Positions 8,023 to 16,421 of a DNA stretch of 64,000 nucleotides are shown here, piece by piece; position 1 is the stretch's first letter; the number at the start of each line of letters is the position of its first letter. Under the pieces are notes generated by a model that had not been told where the DNA came from, searched no databases, and was given only the letters and a program-made list of their open reading frames with translations. Origin of the DNA: Alphaproteobacteria bacterium (GTDB taxonomy: Bacteria; Pseudomonadota; Alphaproteobacteria; Micropepsales; Micropepsaceae). The stretch spans positions 186,001 through 250,000 of the forward strand of contig JAJPHG010000024.1 of NCBI GenBank assembly GCA_021325375.1, written 5' to 3'. The position numbers were made by a program, and so were the translations under genes.

Positions 8023-9317
8023 ATCTCCGATTTCTGTTTCACAGGCGCGCTCTCCGGGATCAGCACCATCGCGACCAGCCCCACGATCATCGCGATGCTC
8101 CAGTACCAGGCGGGCGCCAGGGGGTTGCCGGTGAAGCGGATCAGCAGCGTGATCACCGACGAGGTCGAGCCGCCGAAGAGCGAGATCGCCAGCGCATAGA
8201 CGATGGCGACGGCGCCGGAGCGGACCTTCGCCGGAAGCTGCTCGGTGATCGCGACGATGACGGGCACGCTGCTCACACCCGCGAACGCCACCAGCACCGT
8301 CTCGGCGCCGTAGAGCTGCCACAGGTTGCGCGCGTGGCTCATCACCCAGAAGCAGGGGAAGATCGAGACCAGCAGCAGCACGCCGGGCACGATCATCACC
8401 GGCTTGCGGCCGAACCGGTCGCAGAGCCAGCCGCTTCCCGCCTCGGTCACGATCGAGAACAAGCCGTTGACGATGGTGAGCCCGAACGACACCGCGGCGG
8501 AGAGCTTGAGCGTGGAGAGCGCATAGGTCGTCATGTTGCCGATCGTGTAGCTGCCGATCGTGCCCGCGGTCAGCATCAATATGCCGAGCACGATGACGCG
8601 GCCGTAAGGCCTGATCGAGCCGATGCGTTCGCGAAGCGGCAGGCGCGGCGCCTCGGCTTTGGGGGCGGCGGGCGCGAGCGTCTCGGGCAGGCGCGCGCGC
8701 ATCCACAGCCCGAACGGCACGATGGAGGCGCCGATCAGGAGCGCCACGCGCCAGCCCCAATGCTCGAGCTCAGCGTCGTCGAGCCCGCTCGCGAGTGCCA
8801 CGCCGACGAGGCCTGCGAGCAGCGTCGCGCAATCCTGCGTCGCGTATTGCAGCGAGAGATAGAAGCCGCGGCGCTCGGGAGGTGCTGCCTCGGCCATGTA
8901 GGCCGTCGTCGGCCCCACCTCGCCGCCGAGCGCGAAGCCCTGCACCAGCCGGAAGAAGATGACGAGCACCGGCGCCGCGGGGCCGATCGCCGCATAGGAC
9001 GGCGTCAGCGCCATCCCTAGGATCGCGATGCCGAGCAGCAGGAAGGTGAGCAGCATCGCGGGCTTGCGCCCTTTGCGGTCGCCCATCGGCCCGAGCACCA
9101 CCGCGCCGACGGGCCGCATCACGAAGCCGATCCAGAACGTCGCCTGCGACGCGAGCAGGCTGAGCCACGCATCGTGCGAGGGGAAGAAGGTGCGTCCGAT
9201 ATAGACCGAGAAATAGGAGAAGGTGAGGAAGTCGTAGAACGCGAGCCCGTTGCCCAGGAACACCGCCGCGACGAAGCGCAGGGGGATGCTCCGCGGCGGC
9301 GCGGCCTGCGGCGTCAT
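8007..9317 (-). CDS. MFS transporter, metabolite:H+ symporter (MHS) type
   Basis: A 436-residue, 12-segment transporter. It has the MHS signature NGLAFYDFLTFSYFSVYIGRTFFP at the start and GDRKGRKP between segments 2 and 3. RLVQGFALGGEVGPTTAYMAEAAPPERRGFY and CDRFGRKP are also typical. Members of this group move citrate, shikimate, proline or similar organic acids with protons; the substrate is not visible. ATG 9317 overlaps the TGA of the MazF-like toxin gene by 4 nt. The last residues (SEIPSPP) come from the repeat at 7913-8022, so the original end has been altered. A paralogue lies at 9942. Confidence 0.88.
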   Translation of the reverse strand: MTPQAAPPRSIPLRFVAAVFLGNGLAFYDFLTFSYFSVYIGRTFFPSHDAWLSLLASQATFWIGFVMRPVGAVVLGPMGDRKGRKPAMLLTFLLLGIAILGMALTPSYAAIGPAAPVLVIFFRLVQGFALGGEVGPTTAYMAEAAPPERRGFYLSLQYATQDCATLLAGLVGVALASGLDDAELEHWGWRVALLIGASIVPFGLWMRARLPETLAPAAPKAEAPRLPLRERIGSIRPYGRVIVLGILMLTAGTIGSYTIGNMTTYALSTLKLSAAVSFGLTIVNGLFSIVTEAGSGWLCDRFGRKPVMIVPGVLLLVSIFPCFWVMSHARNLWQLYGAETVLVAFAGVSSVPVIVAITEQLPAKVRSGAVAIVYALAISLFGGSTSSVITLLIRFTGNPLAPAWYWSIAMIVGLVAMVLIPESAPVKQKSEIPSPP

Positions 9318-9646
9318 TCGAACAACGGCATGAGCTTTGCCAGCACTTCGTCGACGACCATGTCAGGCAACCGCTCGACCCTCTTCCCGCCGCGCGCGGC
9401 GATGTCCAGCACGCGCGGCTGGTCGCATCGCACGATGCCGGTGGTTTTCGTTCCCGCGCCGGCAAGCGACACGGCAAACCCTATCGAGCGGGCGAACTTG
9501 CCGCCGTTCATGATCGGCAGGACCACAGGCGCGCTGGTGAGCTTGTTGAATTTTCCGGGCGTCACCACAAGCACCGGCCGACGGCCCCGCTGCTCGTGGC
9601 CCGATGCCGGGTCGAGCGACACCACATAGACGTCACCGCGTTCCAT
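9314..9646 (-). CDS. MazF/PemK-like toxin (endoribonuclease family)
   Basis: A 110-residue protein from MERGDVYVVSLDPASGHEQRGRRPVLVV. This is the standard start of MazF/PemK toxins, which cut mRNA at short motifs. LTSAPVVLPIMNGG, then a long basic stretch and IVRCDQPRVLDI follow the family pattern. The ATG (9646) overlaps the antitoxin stop by 1 nt (TGATG), as is usual for toxin-antitoxin pairs. Its own stop overlaps the ATG of the following MFS gene by 4 nt, so toxin and transporter would be made from one message. A longer upstream start would run into the antitoxin. Confidence 0.88.
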   Translation of the reverse strand: MERGDVYVVSLDPASGHEQRGRRPVLVVTPGKFNKLTSAPVVLPIMNGGKFARSIGFAVSLAGAGTKTTGIVRCDQPRVLDIAARGGKRVERLPDMVVDEVLAKLMPLFE

Positions 9647-9903
9647 CAGATGAGCTCGCGGCCGACGGCCTTGCCGGATATCCACGCGCGATCCTTGCGC
9701 TTCAGAGCGGCGGGCTTGGTCTGCTTGATGAGCTCGTCCAAGGTATAGCGGCGGCGCGACCGCGCCTCGAGCACGAGCTTTCGGGATTTGACCGCAAGCT
9801 CCACCTCGGTGCCCACCGACAAATTCAGCTCGTCCAGCACGGCCGGAGGGATCGCGAGCATCACGGATCCGCCCACCCTGCGCAGTTTTCCTTCATAAAT
9901 CAT
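9646..9903 (-). CDS. MazE/AbrB-like antitoxin
   Basis: An 85-residue protein with an AbrB/SpoVT-type swapped-hairpin N-terminus: KLRRVGGSVMLAIPPAVLDELNLSVGTEVELAV. This domain binds DNA and represses its own promoter. The C-terminal tail (LDELIKQTKPAALKRKDRAWISGKAVGRELI) is the likely toxin-binding part. It is the first gene of a short operon antitoxin, toxin, MFS. Just upstream the sequence is AT-rich (ATTATACCATAGTATAAC at about 9917-9934), including a TATAC...GTATA inverted repeat that may be both promoter and autoregulatory operator. Confidence 0.85.
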   Translation of the reverse strand: MIYEGKLRRVGGSVMLAIPPAVLDELNLSVGTEVELAVKSRKLVLEARSRRRYTLDELIKQTKPAALKRKDRAWISGKAVGRELI

Positions 9904-9916
9904 ATTCGGTCCTCAG

Positions 9917-9936
9917 ATTATACCATAGTATAACAG
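9917..9936. promoter_or_regulatory. AT-rich inverted repeat upstream of mazEF-like pair
   Basis: The sequence reads TTATACCATAGTATAA. The arms TTATAC and GTATAA are perfect inverted copies around a 4-bp centre. It lies about 15-30 bp before the antitoxin ATG (9903), where AbrB-type antitoxins commonly bind their own promoter. It stands out as AT-rich in very GC-rich DNA. Binding is inferred. Confidence 0.5.
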
Positions 9937-9941
9937 ACAGG

Positions 9942-11219
9942 TCAGGGCTTTCCAACTCGCCTTTTCAACCCTGCCGGCGCCGATTCCCGGAACATCATCA
10001 TCGCGATCAGCCCGATGAACGACGCCGCGCTCCAATAATAGGCGGGCGCGAGCACGTCGCCCGTGTGCTTGACGAGCCAGGCGATGATGTATTGCGCGCT
10101 GCCGCCGAAGATCGCGATCGCCAGCGCATAGACGGTCGCGTTCGCGCCGGAGCGCACGGCGGGCGGAAGGGCCTCGGGGATCGCCATGATCACGACCGAT
10201 CCGCCCGACGCATGAAGCGACGACAGGATGGCGGCGACGGCGAACAAAGCGGGCCAGCTTCGGAAATGCGCGAGCAGCGCGAAACCCGGCACGATCAGCA
10301 CCAGGGTTGCGAGCGCGAGCGCGATCATCACGGGCTTGCGGCCGTAGCGGTCGGACGCCACGCCCGCGAGCGGCGCGAACACGGCCCCGCACAAGCCCAC
10401 GAGCATCGTCGCAGCAAACGTCGATTGCGCCGGCACGTGCAGGATCTGCATCGCGTAGTTCGGGATGAACAGCAGCACATAGACGCCGACCGTCGCGCTT
10501 CCGAGCGCCGCCAGCCCGATCAGCATCACGCGCGTATTGCTCTTGAGCAGCGCGCGGCGCTCCGGCCGGGAGGTCTGCGCGGGCGCGGTCTCCGGCAGGT
10601 CGCGCATGAGGAACACGCCTACGGGGACGACCGCCGCGCCGATCAGCATGGCGATGCGCCAGCCATAGGCCGCGAAGACGTCCGGCGCGAGCGTGGATGT
10701 CAGCACAAAGCCGATCACGCCCGCGAAGAAGGTCGAGGCGAATTGCGACGCGCCCTGCAGCGCGCCGTAGAAGCCGCGCCGTCCGGGAGGCGCCGCCTCG
10801 ATCAGGATCGCCGTGGTCGGTCCCACCTCGCCCCCCAAGGCAAAGCCCTGGACCAGGCGCAGGAGCACGACGATCACCGACGCCGCGGGCCCGATGCTGG
10901 CATAGGACGGCGTCAGCGCCAGGCCTATGATGGCGCCGCCCATCATCACGAAGCACAGAAGCGTCGCAGGCTTGCGGCCGATCCTGTCGCCGAGTCCGCC
11001 GATGACCACGGCTCCGATCGGCCGCGTGGCGAAGCCGACGCCGAACGTCGCCAGCGCCGTGAGCAGGCTGGTCATCGGATCGCTCGCGGGAAAGAATGCC
11101 CTTCCGATATAGATGGCGAAATAGGAGAAGGTGAGGAAGTCGTAGAACTCGAGCGCGTTGCCGGCGATGACCGCCGCGATATGCCGCTTGAGCGGAGGCG
11201 CGGCCGTGCTGTCGATCAT
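9942..11219 (-). CDS. MFS transporter, MHS type (paralogue of 8007)
   Basis: A 425-residue transporter. It has the same landmarks as the gene at 8007: NALEFYDFLTFSYFAIYIGRAFFP, then GDRIGRKP, RLVQGFALGGEVGPTTAILIEAAPPGRRGFYGALQ and SDRYGRKP. The two are clearly diverged duplicates and may take related organic-acid substrates. ATG 11219 (MIDSTAAPP) is preferred because GAGG lies just upstream; the frame extends 18 codons further without a better site. The antitoxin-toxin pair sits between the two paralogues. Confidence 0.87.
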   Translation of the reverse strand: MIDSTAAPPLKRHIAAVIAGNALEFYDFLTFSYFAIYIGRAFFPASDPMTSLLTALATFGVGFATRPIGAVVIGGLGDRIGRKPATLLCFVMMGGAIIGLALTPSYASIGPAASVIVVLLRLVQGFALGGEVGPTTAILIEAAPPGRRGFYGALQGASQFASTFFAGVIGFVLTSTLAPDVFAAYGWRIAMLIGAAVVPVGVFLMRDLPETAPAQTSRPERRALLKSNTRVMLIGLAALGSATVGVYVLLFIPNYAMQILHVPAQSTFAATMLVGLCGAVFAPLAGVASDRYGRKPVMIALALATLVLIVPGFALLAHFRSWPALFAVAAILSSLHASGGSVVIMAIPEALPPAVRSGANATVYALAIAIFGGSAQYIIAWLVKHTGDVLAPAYYWSAASFIGLIAMMMFRESAPAGLKRRVGKP

Positions 11220-11282
11220 CGCTCGCGCCTCTTGCTGCACAAGCACGCTAGAGCACACACTCCAATGTGTCATGACCTAGTT

Positions 11283-11423
11283 TCCTCCCCCCTTGATTTT
11301 TCAGGTGAGGGGTGAGTTCGGCCGAGCGAAAAACTCACCCCTCACCAGCGAAATCTAAGCACTTAGCTGCGCTTCGCTCCGCTAAGTGCAAGATTTCGCA
11401 TCCTCTCCCTCAAGGGGAGAGGA
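11283..11423. repeat. Cluster of nested perfect hairpins between two genes
   Basis: Three stem-loops follow one another. GGTGAGGGGTGAGTT (11304-11318) pairs with AACTCACCCCTCACC (11332-11346). GCGAAATCTAAGCACTTAGC (11348-11367) pairs with GCTAAGTGC plus AGATTTCGC (11381-11399). CCTCTCCC pairs with GGGGAGAGG (11402-11422). The hydrolase gene on the minus strand ends inside the second hairpin (stop at 11363). The block probably terminates transcription and is a composite of REP-like repeats. Confidence 0.75.
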
Positions 11424-12208
11424 AGTTCATGCAACCACCTCTCCGCCACGGGCAGCACCTGCGCGTCGGTGAGGTTGTGGCTGCCGCCCAGGATGGGCAC
11501 GAAGCTGGCGTGGGGGAACGTCCGCGACAGCGTCTCGCCCATGTCGAAGGGCACGGTCTCGTCCTCGGTGCCGTGCATGATGAGGACGGGGATCTTCGTG
11601 GCGCCCGCATGGGAGAGCGTGTCGAAGCGGTCCTTCATCACCAGCCGCACGGGATAGAGCGGGAAACGCCGCGCCGCGACGTCGACGATCGCGGTATAGG
11701 GCGATTGCAGGATCAGCGCGTCGGCGCGGCGCTCGGCCGCCATATGCGCGGCCACGCCGGTGCCCAGGCTCTGTCCCCACAGCACCACCGCGCCGTGGTC
11801 CTCGGGCAACGCGGCCAGGATCGCGCGCGCGTCGTTCAGCAGGCCCGTTTCCGTGGGCGTTCCGTTGTTGCCGTCATAGCCGCGATAGGAGGCGAGCACG
11901 ACGCCGAAGCCGTCGCGATGGAATTCCGCGCCGATCGACGCGAAGTCGGAAAGCGTGCCCGCATTGCCGTAGAAGAAGACGATCTCGGGCGCGCCTTTGG
12001 CGCAGGGCGCGGCTTCCCACACCGTGAGCCGCGTGCCGTCATGCTCGGTGAGCATGCGCGCGTGGTACGGCGGCGCGATCGGCCCCGCCTGCCGCCCGCG
12101 GATGAAGAGCAGGTCGCGCTGGAACCAGGCGAGCAGAAAGAAGACAGCGACATAGACCGACAGGATCGCGACCCCGAGCCCCATCGCCACGTTTCGCAAG
12201 GATACCAC
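11363..12208 (-). CDS. Membrane-anchored alpha/beta hydrolase (BEM46/ABHD13-like)
   Basis: A 281-residue protein with one N-terminal membrane anchor (residues 9-29) followed by a hydrolase domain. The nucleophile elbow is GQSLG (Ser147), with Asp216 in HGTEDETVP and His244 in GGSHNL. FFYGNAG near residue 80 would form the oxyanion hole. The anchor plus RDLLFIRGR and this triad are typical of the BEM46/ABHD13 group, whose substrates are unknown. GTG 12208 is preceded by GAGGGG. The last 20 residues (LPLPLRERMRNLALSGAKRS) are encoded by the repeat cluster at 11283-11423 and are not part of the family fold. It follows the MFS gene at 12212 by 3 nt. Confidence 0.83.
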   Translation of the reverse strand: MVSLRNVAMGLGVAILSVYVAVFFLLAWFQRDLLFIRGRQAGPIAPPYHARMLTEHDGTRLTVWEAAPCAKGAPEIVFFYGNAGTLSDFASIGAEFHRDGFGVVLASYRGYDGNNGTPTETGLLNDARAILAALPEDHGAVVLWGQSLGTGVAAHMAAERRADALILQSPYTAIVDVAARRFPLYPVRLVMKDRFDTLSHAGATKIPVLIMHGTEDETVPFDMGETLSRTFPHASFVPILGGSHNLTDAQVLPVAERWLHELPLPLRERMRNLALSGAKRS

Positions 12209-12211
12209 GCC

Positions 12212-13456
12212 CTACCCCTCGTCCTTCGCCGCCGTCACGGATTTGGGGACGAGAAGGACCAAAGGCAAGATCAAGGCGTAGACGATGGTGGTGACCACGA
12301 CGGTGGTGTCGAAGCCGTAATGTTCGTAGAGGCTCGTGCCCCACAGGTTCCCAAAATTCACCGATATGGCATAGAGGCTCCACGCCATCATCATCATCGT
12401 GCCCTCGAGGCCCTTAGGGCAGGCGCGGATGAGAAGGTCCATATAGGCCCCCGTTGCGACGCCGCCGAGCAGGCCCACGAAGACCGCGGCGACGAGCACC
12501 CCATGCGCGGTGTGGATGAAGAGCAGCGGCGTCATCTGCGGCAATCCGCACAGCGCGCCGATCCACAACAGCTTGCCCAGCGACAGCCGCGTGCTCAAAA
12601 AGCCGAAGATGAGGAACGCCGGCAGCGAGGCCGCGTAGAAGATCGCGTTGTACGCGCCCCAATCGGCGTCGGTGCCGTGCAGCTGGTCCGCGAGATGGTA
12701 TTGCAGCACCGTCTGCCCGCCCGGCGAGAAGTTCCACAGACACCAGATGAGGAGCGCGGGATAGATCGGGCGGTGGCGCACGAGGCGCGCGGCGTCGGCG
12801 AGGAAATCGCGGCGCTGCGGTGCGCGGCCCGCGTCGAGGCCGTCGAACACCGCGCGCGGCTTCCAGAAGCCGAGTGCTGCGATCAGCGCCATGAGCGCGG
12901 CGGCGATGACGAAGAGAAGGCGCAGCGCGGTTCGCGTATCGAGCTGCTCCATGTAGCCGCTCAGGATTCCGCCGCAGGCCAGCGCCGCGGCGTAGCCGAT
13001 GGTGCCGACGAAGTTCCACACCGCGCTCATCTCGCCCGACATCGCGTGGCGCTGGCCGATGGTCGCGGAAAGCCCGTTCCACGCGCCCCACAGGAAGAGA
13101 TAGATCAAGGTCGCCGCGCCCGCATAGGCGAGCAGCGCCGCCTGCGGCTCGCCCAGGAAGCAGAAGCCGAGCGCGAGCACCGCCGCCAGGGCGCCGAAGA
13201 GGATGAAATAGCCGCGGTCGCCGAGCTTCAAGGGACTCCAATAGTCGCGCACGATGCCGAAGACGAACGCGAAATAGGCGGGCAGCCCCGCCCACAGCGT
13301 GAAGGTGGCGAGCCCGTTCGCCGACAGATGCAGCTTGTTCTTGAGCAGGAACGAGATCGGAACGACGAACAGCCCCACCGCCGGCGACACCACGCTCAAC
13401 GCCGCGATCATCGCGGCGGAGTAGAGAAGGATGGTGCGGCGGGTGGAGGTGGTCAT
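12212..13456 (-). CDS. MFS transporter, possibly folate/biopterin (BT1)-like
   Basis: A 414-residue transporter with about 12 hydrophobic segments. It lacks the usual GDRxGRR loop of sugar or drug MFS proteins. Segments such as LWAGLPAYFAFVFGIVRDYWSP and CLWNFSPGGQTVLQYHLADQL recall the BT1 folate-biopterin transporter group, but this is a weak match. ATG 13456 is chosen; a TTG at 13465 is possible. A palindromic element ends only 12 nt upstream, so the original promoter has been displaced or the gene depends on read-through from 15038. It is followed by the BEM46-like hydrolase. Confidence 0.7.
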   Translation of the reverse strand: MTTSTRRTILLYSAAMIAALSVVSPAVGLFVVPISFLLKNKLHLSANGLATFTLWAGLPAYFAFVFGIVRDYWSPLKLGDRGYFILFGALAAVLALGFCFLGEPQAALLAYAGAATLIYLFLWGAWNGLSATIGQRHAMSGEMSAVWNFVGTIGYAAALACGGILSGYMEQLDTRTALRLLFVIAAALMALIAALGFWKPRAVFDGLDAGRAPQRRDFLADAARLVRHRPIYPALLIWCLWNFSPGGQTVLQYHLADQLHGTDADWGAYNAIFYAASLPAFLIFGFLSTRLSLGKLLWIGALCGLPQMTPLLFIHTAHGVLVAAVFVGLLGGVATGAYMDLLIRACPKGLEGTMMMMAWSLYAISVNFGNLWGTSLYEHYGFDTTVVVTTIVYALILPLVLLVPKSVTAAKDEG

Positions 13457-13468
13457 CTTGCTCAAATT

Positions 13469-13663
13469 GTCATGGCCCGGTCCATAGCGACAGCGTATGG
13501 ACGCGGGCCACCCAGGTGACGCCTGCTCGAACTTAAAAGAATTTCACGCGGAGACGCGGAGTCGCGGGGGTTCTTTCTTTCTCTGCGACTGCGCGCCTCC
13601 GCGTGAATCATTTTCCGCAATGTGCAGAACCCAGCTGGGTGGCCCGCAGTCGCGGGCCATGAC
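13469..13663. repeat. Three-hairpin palindromic element, copy 3
   Basis: The left arm begins GTCATGGCCCGG and has a longer hairpin tip (TCCAT...ATGGA) than other copies, closing with GGGCCACCCAGGTGACGC. The centre is the long inverted repeat beginning TTCACGCGGAGACGCGGAG and ending CTCCGCGTGAA. The right end reads TGCAGAACCCAGCTGGGTGG then the arm ending GGGCCATGAC. Left and right differ just inside the arm (CAGGTGACGC against CAGCTGGGTTCTGCA), so the element has two distinct ends. It lies between the POT gene and the MFS gene at 12212. Confidence 0.85.
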
Positions 13664-13673
13664 ATTTTTGGGT

Positions 13674-15038
13674 TCACTTCCCGTCCTCCGCGAATACGCG
13701 TCCCAGCGGCACCCGCAGCAGGACTGCCAGCACGGCGCCGCTCGCGGCGATCGCGGCGTTCATCGCCCAGAACTGGGCCGGGCTCATATGCTCGTAGAGC
13801 GCGCCGATGCGGCCGATGACCGTGTTGGAGACGAACAGCGTGAGGAAGGCCACGCCCATCAGCGTCGATTTGAGGCGCTGCGGCGCCACGCGCGAGACCA
13901 GCGCGAGCAGCGTCGGCCATTGCCAGATGAACGCCACGCCCAGGATGATCTCGTAAGCCGCAGGCACCAGCGGCGAGACCGGACCCGACAGCGCCGCTGA
14001 CACCGCGAGCACCAGATTGGCGATCGCGGCCAGCGCGGCGCCGACGCCGATCTTGGCGATCTCGCCCGGCTCGCCGCCGTGCCGCGCCTGCCAGCGCCAC
14101 AGCGCGAACAGGAACGGCACGCAGGCGATGCTGATGAAGGAATCCATCGCCCCGCCGAACCACGCCGTGGGCATGCGGAAATTCCCCGCCATCAGATCGA
14201 CATGGGCGTTGATCCAGATGAGGCCGATATTGGTGTTCTGATAGAACGCGATCGAATGCGGGATGGTGATCGCCATCACGACGAAAAGCGCCGCGATGGC
14301 GCGCTTCTGCCGCGCGTCGAGCGGCGCTGCCGGCTCGCGCGCGGCCGGCCCCCGCGCGCTTTCGGTCAGGTGACGATAGCCCGCGAGATAGGTCGCCAGC
14401 GCCATCAGCATCAAGGCGCCCGCCAGGCCGAAGCCGACATGCCAGCCGTAAAGCTGCGCCAGGAGCCCGCAAGTGAGCGGACCCGCCACGGCACCGACAT
14501 TGATCGCCATCGAGAAGATCGAGAAGCCGCGCGTGCGTCCCGCCGCGTCGTCCTCGGCATAGAGCTGGCCCACCTGCGTCGAAATGTTGCCCTTGAGCAG
14601 GCCGCAGCCGGTGATGAGCAGGACGAGCGCGAGCAGGAACGACTGGTCGAACGCCATCGCGATATGGCCGCCGCTCATCAGTATCGCGCCCGCGACGACC
14701 GCGCCCCGCCGTCCGATGAGGCGGTCGGCGATCAGCCCGCCGAAGACGGGCGTCAGATAGACGAGGCCCGTATAGAGGCCGTAGGTCTGCGAGGCGAGCC
14801 CCAGCGTGCTCATCGGGCCGAACACGGCTTCGAGCCCGGCGCGGTATGCCGCAAAGCCCGCGACATGGCCGATATGTCCGGGCATGAACAGCGCCTGGCT
14901 CATATAGAGCACGAGCAGCGAGGTCATGCCGTAATACGAGAAGCGCTCCCAGGCTTCCGTGAAGGCGAGGAAGCCGAGCGCCGGCGGCTGGCCGAAGAAG
15001 GTGCGCGCGCGCGGTAGCGTCATCGTCGCTTCGGCCAT
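13674..15038 (-). CDS. POT/PTR family proton-dependent oligopeptide transporter
   Basis: A 454-residue peptide:H+ symporter. The start carries the POT hallmark TEAWERFSYYGMTSLLVLYM (ExxER motif in segment 1, used for proton coupling). SQTYGLYTGLVYLTPVFGGLIADRLIGRR and the later GCGLLKGNISTQVGQLY also fit the family. Most bacterial members import di- and tripeptides. ATG 15038 overlaps the TGA of the upstream MFS gene (TGATG), which shows coupling. With the S9 peptidase nearby this suggests peptide use, but they are separate units. Confidence 0.88.
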   Translation of the reverse strand: MAEATMTLPRARTFFGQPPALGFLAFTEAWERFSYYGMTSLLVLYMSQALFMPGHIGHVAGFAAYRAGLEAVFGPMSTLGLASQTYGLYTGLVYLTPVFGGLIADRLIGRRGAVVAGAILMSGGHIAMAFDQSFLLALVLLITGCGLLKGNISTQVGQLYAEDDAAGRTRGFSIFSMAINVGAVAGPLTCGLLAQLYGWHVGFGLAGALMLMALATYLAGYRHLTESARGPAAREPAAPLDARQKRAIAALFVVMAITIPHSIAFYQNTNIGLIWINAHVDLMAGNFRMPTAWFGGAMDSFISIACVPFLFALWRWQARHGGEPGEIAKIGVGAALAAIANLVLAVSAALSGPVSPLVPAAYEIILGVAFIWQWPTLLALVSRVAPQRLKSTLMGVAFLTLFVSNTVIGRIGALYEHMSPAQFWAMNAAIAASGAVLAVLLRVPLGRVFAEDGK

Positions 15039-16288
15039 CACGCCTCCTCCCAGCGCACGGGTGCGACGCGCGGCAGGATCGCGCCCCAGCCCACCGCGCC
15101 CAGCAGCGACACGCCGGCCGCGACCAGGAACGCGAGCTCGAACGATCCCGTCACGTCGACGATCTTGCCGGTGACGACGGGGGCGATGATGCCGGCCGTG
15201 TTGGCGATGCCGTTCTGCACGCCCACCCATTTGGCGGCGGCGCGCGGACCGGCAAGCGTCTGCGCGATCGGCCATGTCGCGTTCAGGCCGAAGAAGGCGC
15301 CGCAGAGGAACAGGCTGGCGATGACGACGTCCGGCCGGCCGAGCGCGCAGCCCACGAGCCCCACCGCCACGCCCAGATGGCTCGACACGGTGACCGTCTT
15401 GCGCACCAGATTGATCGACGCACCGCGGTCGATGAGCCGGTCGCTGATCCAGCCTGTCGCGATCACGCTCACGCCGTGGACGCAATAGACGGCCGCGCCG
15501 AGCTTCGCCATGGCCAGGATGGAGAAGCCGCGCTGCTGCACCAGCCACAAAGGCAGCCACGACAGCACGAAATAGAGCGAGTAGTTGACTGAGAAATGTC
15601 CCAGGGTCGCGCCCCACAGCGTGCGCTGGCGCAGCAGCGCGCCGAGCGGCGGCGGGGGGCTGAGGATCGATGCCGTCACATGGCGCTCAGGCTTCACCGC
15701 CCGCGCCACCGCGAACCACGGTATCAGCCAGAGCATCGCGATCAGGCCGAAGAGCAGGAACATCGTGCGCCATCCGACCGCGGCCAGGATCAGCCCGCCC
15801 GCGAGCGTACCGAAGGCCGGGCCGAAGGCGACGCCGGAGACGATGCAGCCATTGGCGAAGCCGAGCTTCTCCACGGGCAGGTTCTCGGCCATCAGCTTGG
15901 AGAGGCTCGGGAACGCCGTGCTTTCGCCGATGCCGAGCAGCACGCGCAGCGCGAGCAGGCTCGCGAAGCCGCCGGCCAGCCCCGTCAGCGCGGTGGCCAG
16001 CGACCAGATCGCGAAGCCCAGCGCCAGCGCGCGATAGCCGCCGAGCTTGTCCGCCACCCAGCCGGCGACGAACTGTCCCGGCGTATAGGTCCAGAAGAAC
16101 GCCGACGTCATCACCCCGATCTGCACGTTCGTCAGATGCAGCTCGTTCTTGATCAGCGGGGCGGCGGTGGCGAGATTGCCGCGGTCGATATAGTTGATGA
16201 AGATCGCCACCGCGAGCAGCCCCACCAGCGCGGCCCGCGCGGAGAGCGTCTGTGCCGGCACCGCCGCGCGTTCCGTATTAATCGCCAC
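15038..16288 (-). CDS. MFS transporter, anion:cation symporter (ACS) type
   Basis: A 416-residue transporter. NYIDRGNLATAAPLIKNELHLTNVQIGVMTSAFFWTYTPGQFVAGWVADKLGGYRAL is the ACS-family signature (hexuronate, sialate, tartrate and similar organic anions). LGIGESTAFPSLSKLMAENLP is the usual segment 4-5 motif. GTG 16288 is preceded by AGAGGA at a good distance; the upstream extension of the frame to 16387 is repeat DNA. It is the first gene of the coupled pair with the POT transporter. Confidence 0.85.
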   Translation of the reverse strand: MAINTERAAVPAQTLSARAALVGLLAVAIFINYIDRGNLATAAPLIKNELHLTNVQIGVMTSAFFWTYTPGQFVAGWVADKLGGYRALALGFAIWSLATALTGLAGGFASLLALRVLLGIGESTAFPSLSKLMAENLPVEKLGFANGCIVSGVAFGPAFGTLAGGLILAAVGWRTMFLLFGLIAMLWLIPWFAVARAVKPERHVTASILSPPPPLGALLRQRTLWGATLGHFSVNYSLYFVLSWLPLWLVQQRGFSILAMAKLGAAVYCVHGVSVIATGWISDRLIDRGASINLVRKTVTVSSHLGVAVGLVGCALGRPDVVIASLFLCGAFFGLNATWPIAQTLAGPRAAAKWVGVQNGIANTAGIIAPVVTGKIVDVTGSFELAFLVAAGVSLLGAVGWGAILPRVAPVRWEEA

Positions 16289-16312
16289 AAAAATCCTCTC
16301 AAAAAAAGAAAG

Positions 16313-16418
16313 CTCCCTCTCCCCCTCCGCGGGAGAGGGCCGGGGTGAGGGGGTCGTGCAGCGAGTCCAGCGGATAGACCCCCTCACCCTAACCCTCTCC
16401 CCCGAAGGGGAGAGGGAA
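16313..16418. repeat. Palindromic repeat, GAGGGGGTC/GACCCCCTC family, copy B
   Basis: It shares with 7913-8022 the core GGGCCGGGGTGAGGGGGTCG, loop start TGCAGCG and return arm GATAGACCCCCTCACCCTAA. The flanking hairpins (CTCCCTCTCCCC and GGGGAGAGGGA) are also alike. It separates the minus-strand TPR operon (last stop 16422) from the MFS start (16288) and probably ends the TPR transcript. Confidence 0.75.
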
Positions 16419-16421
16419 TTA

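Noticed and set aside
6537-9020. Very long plus-strand ORF (827 residues) opposite the S9 peptidase and MFS genes
   Set aside because: It is a GC-rich shadow: Arg/His/Ala-rich with no family features, and both genes on the minus strand are clear.
9314-9685. Longer start for the MazF-like toxin (MDIRQGRR)
   Set aside because: It runs into the antitoxin gene; ATG 9646 with the TGATG overlap gives the canonical toxin N-terminus.
11312-13519. 735-residue plus-strand ORF
   Set aside because: Antisense to the BEM46-like hydrolase and the MFS gene, with low-complexity composition and repeat DNA at both ends.
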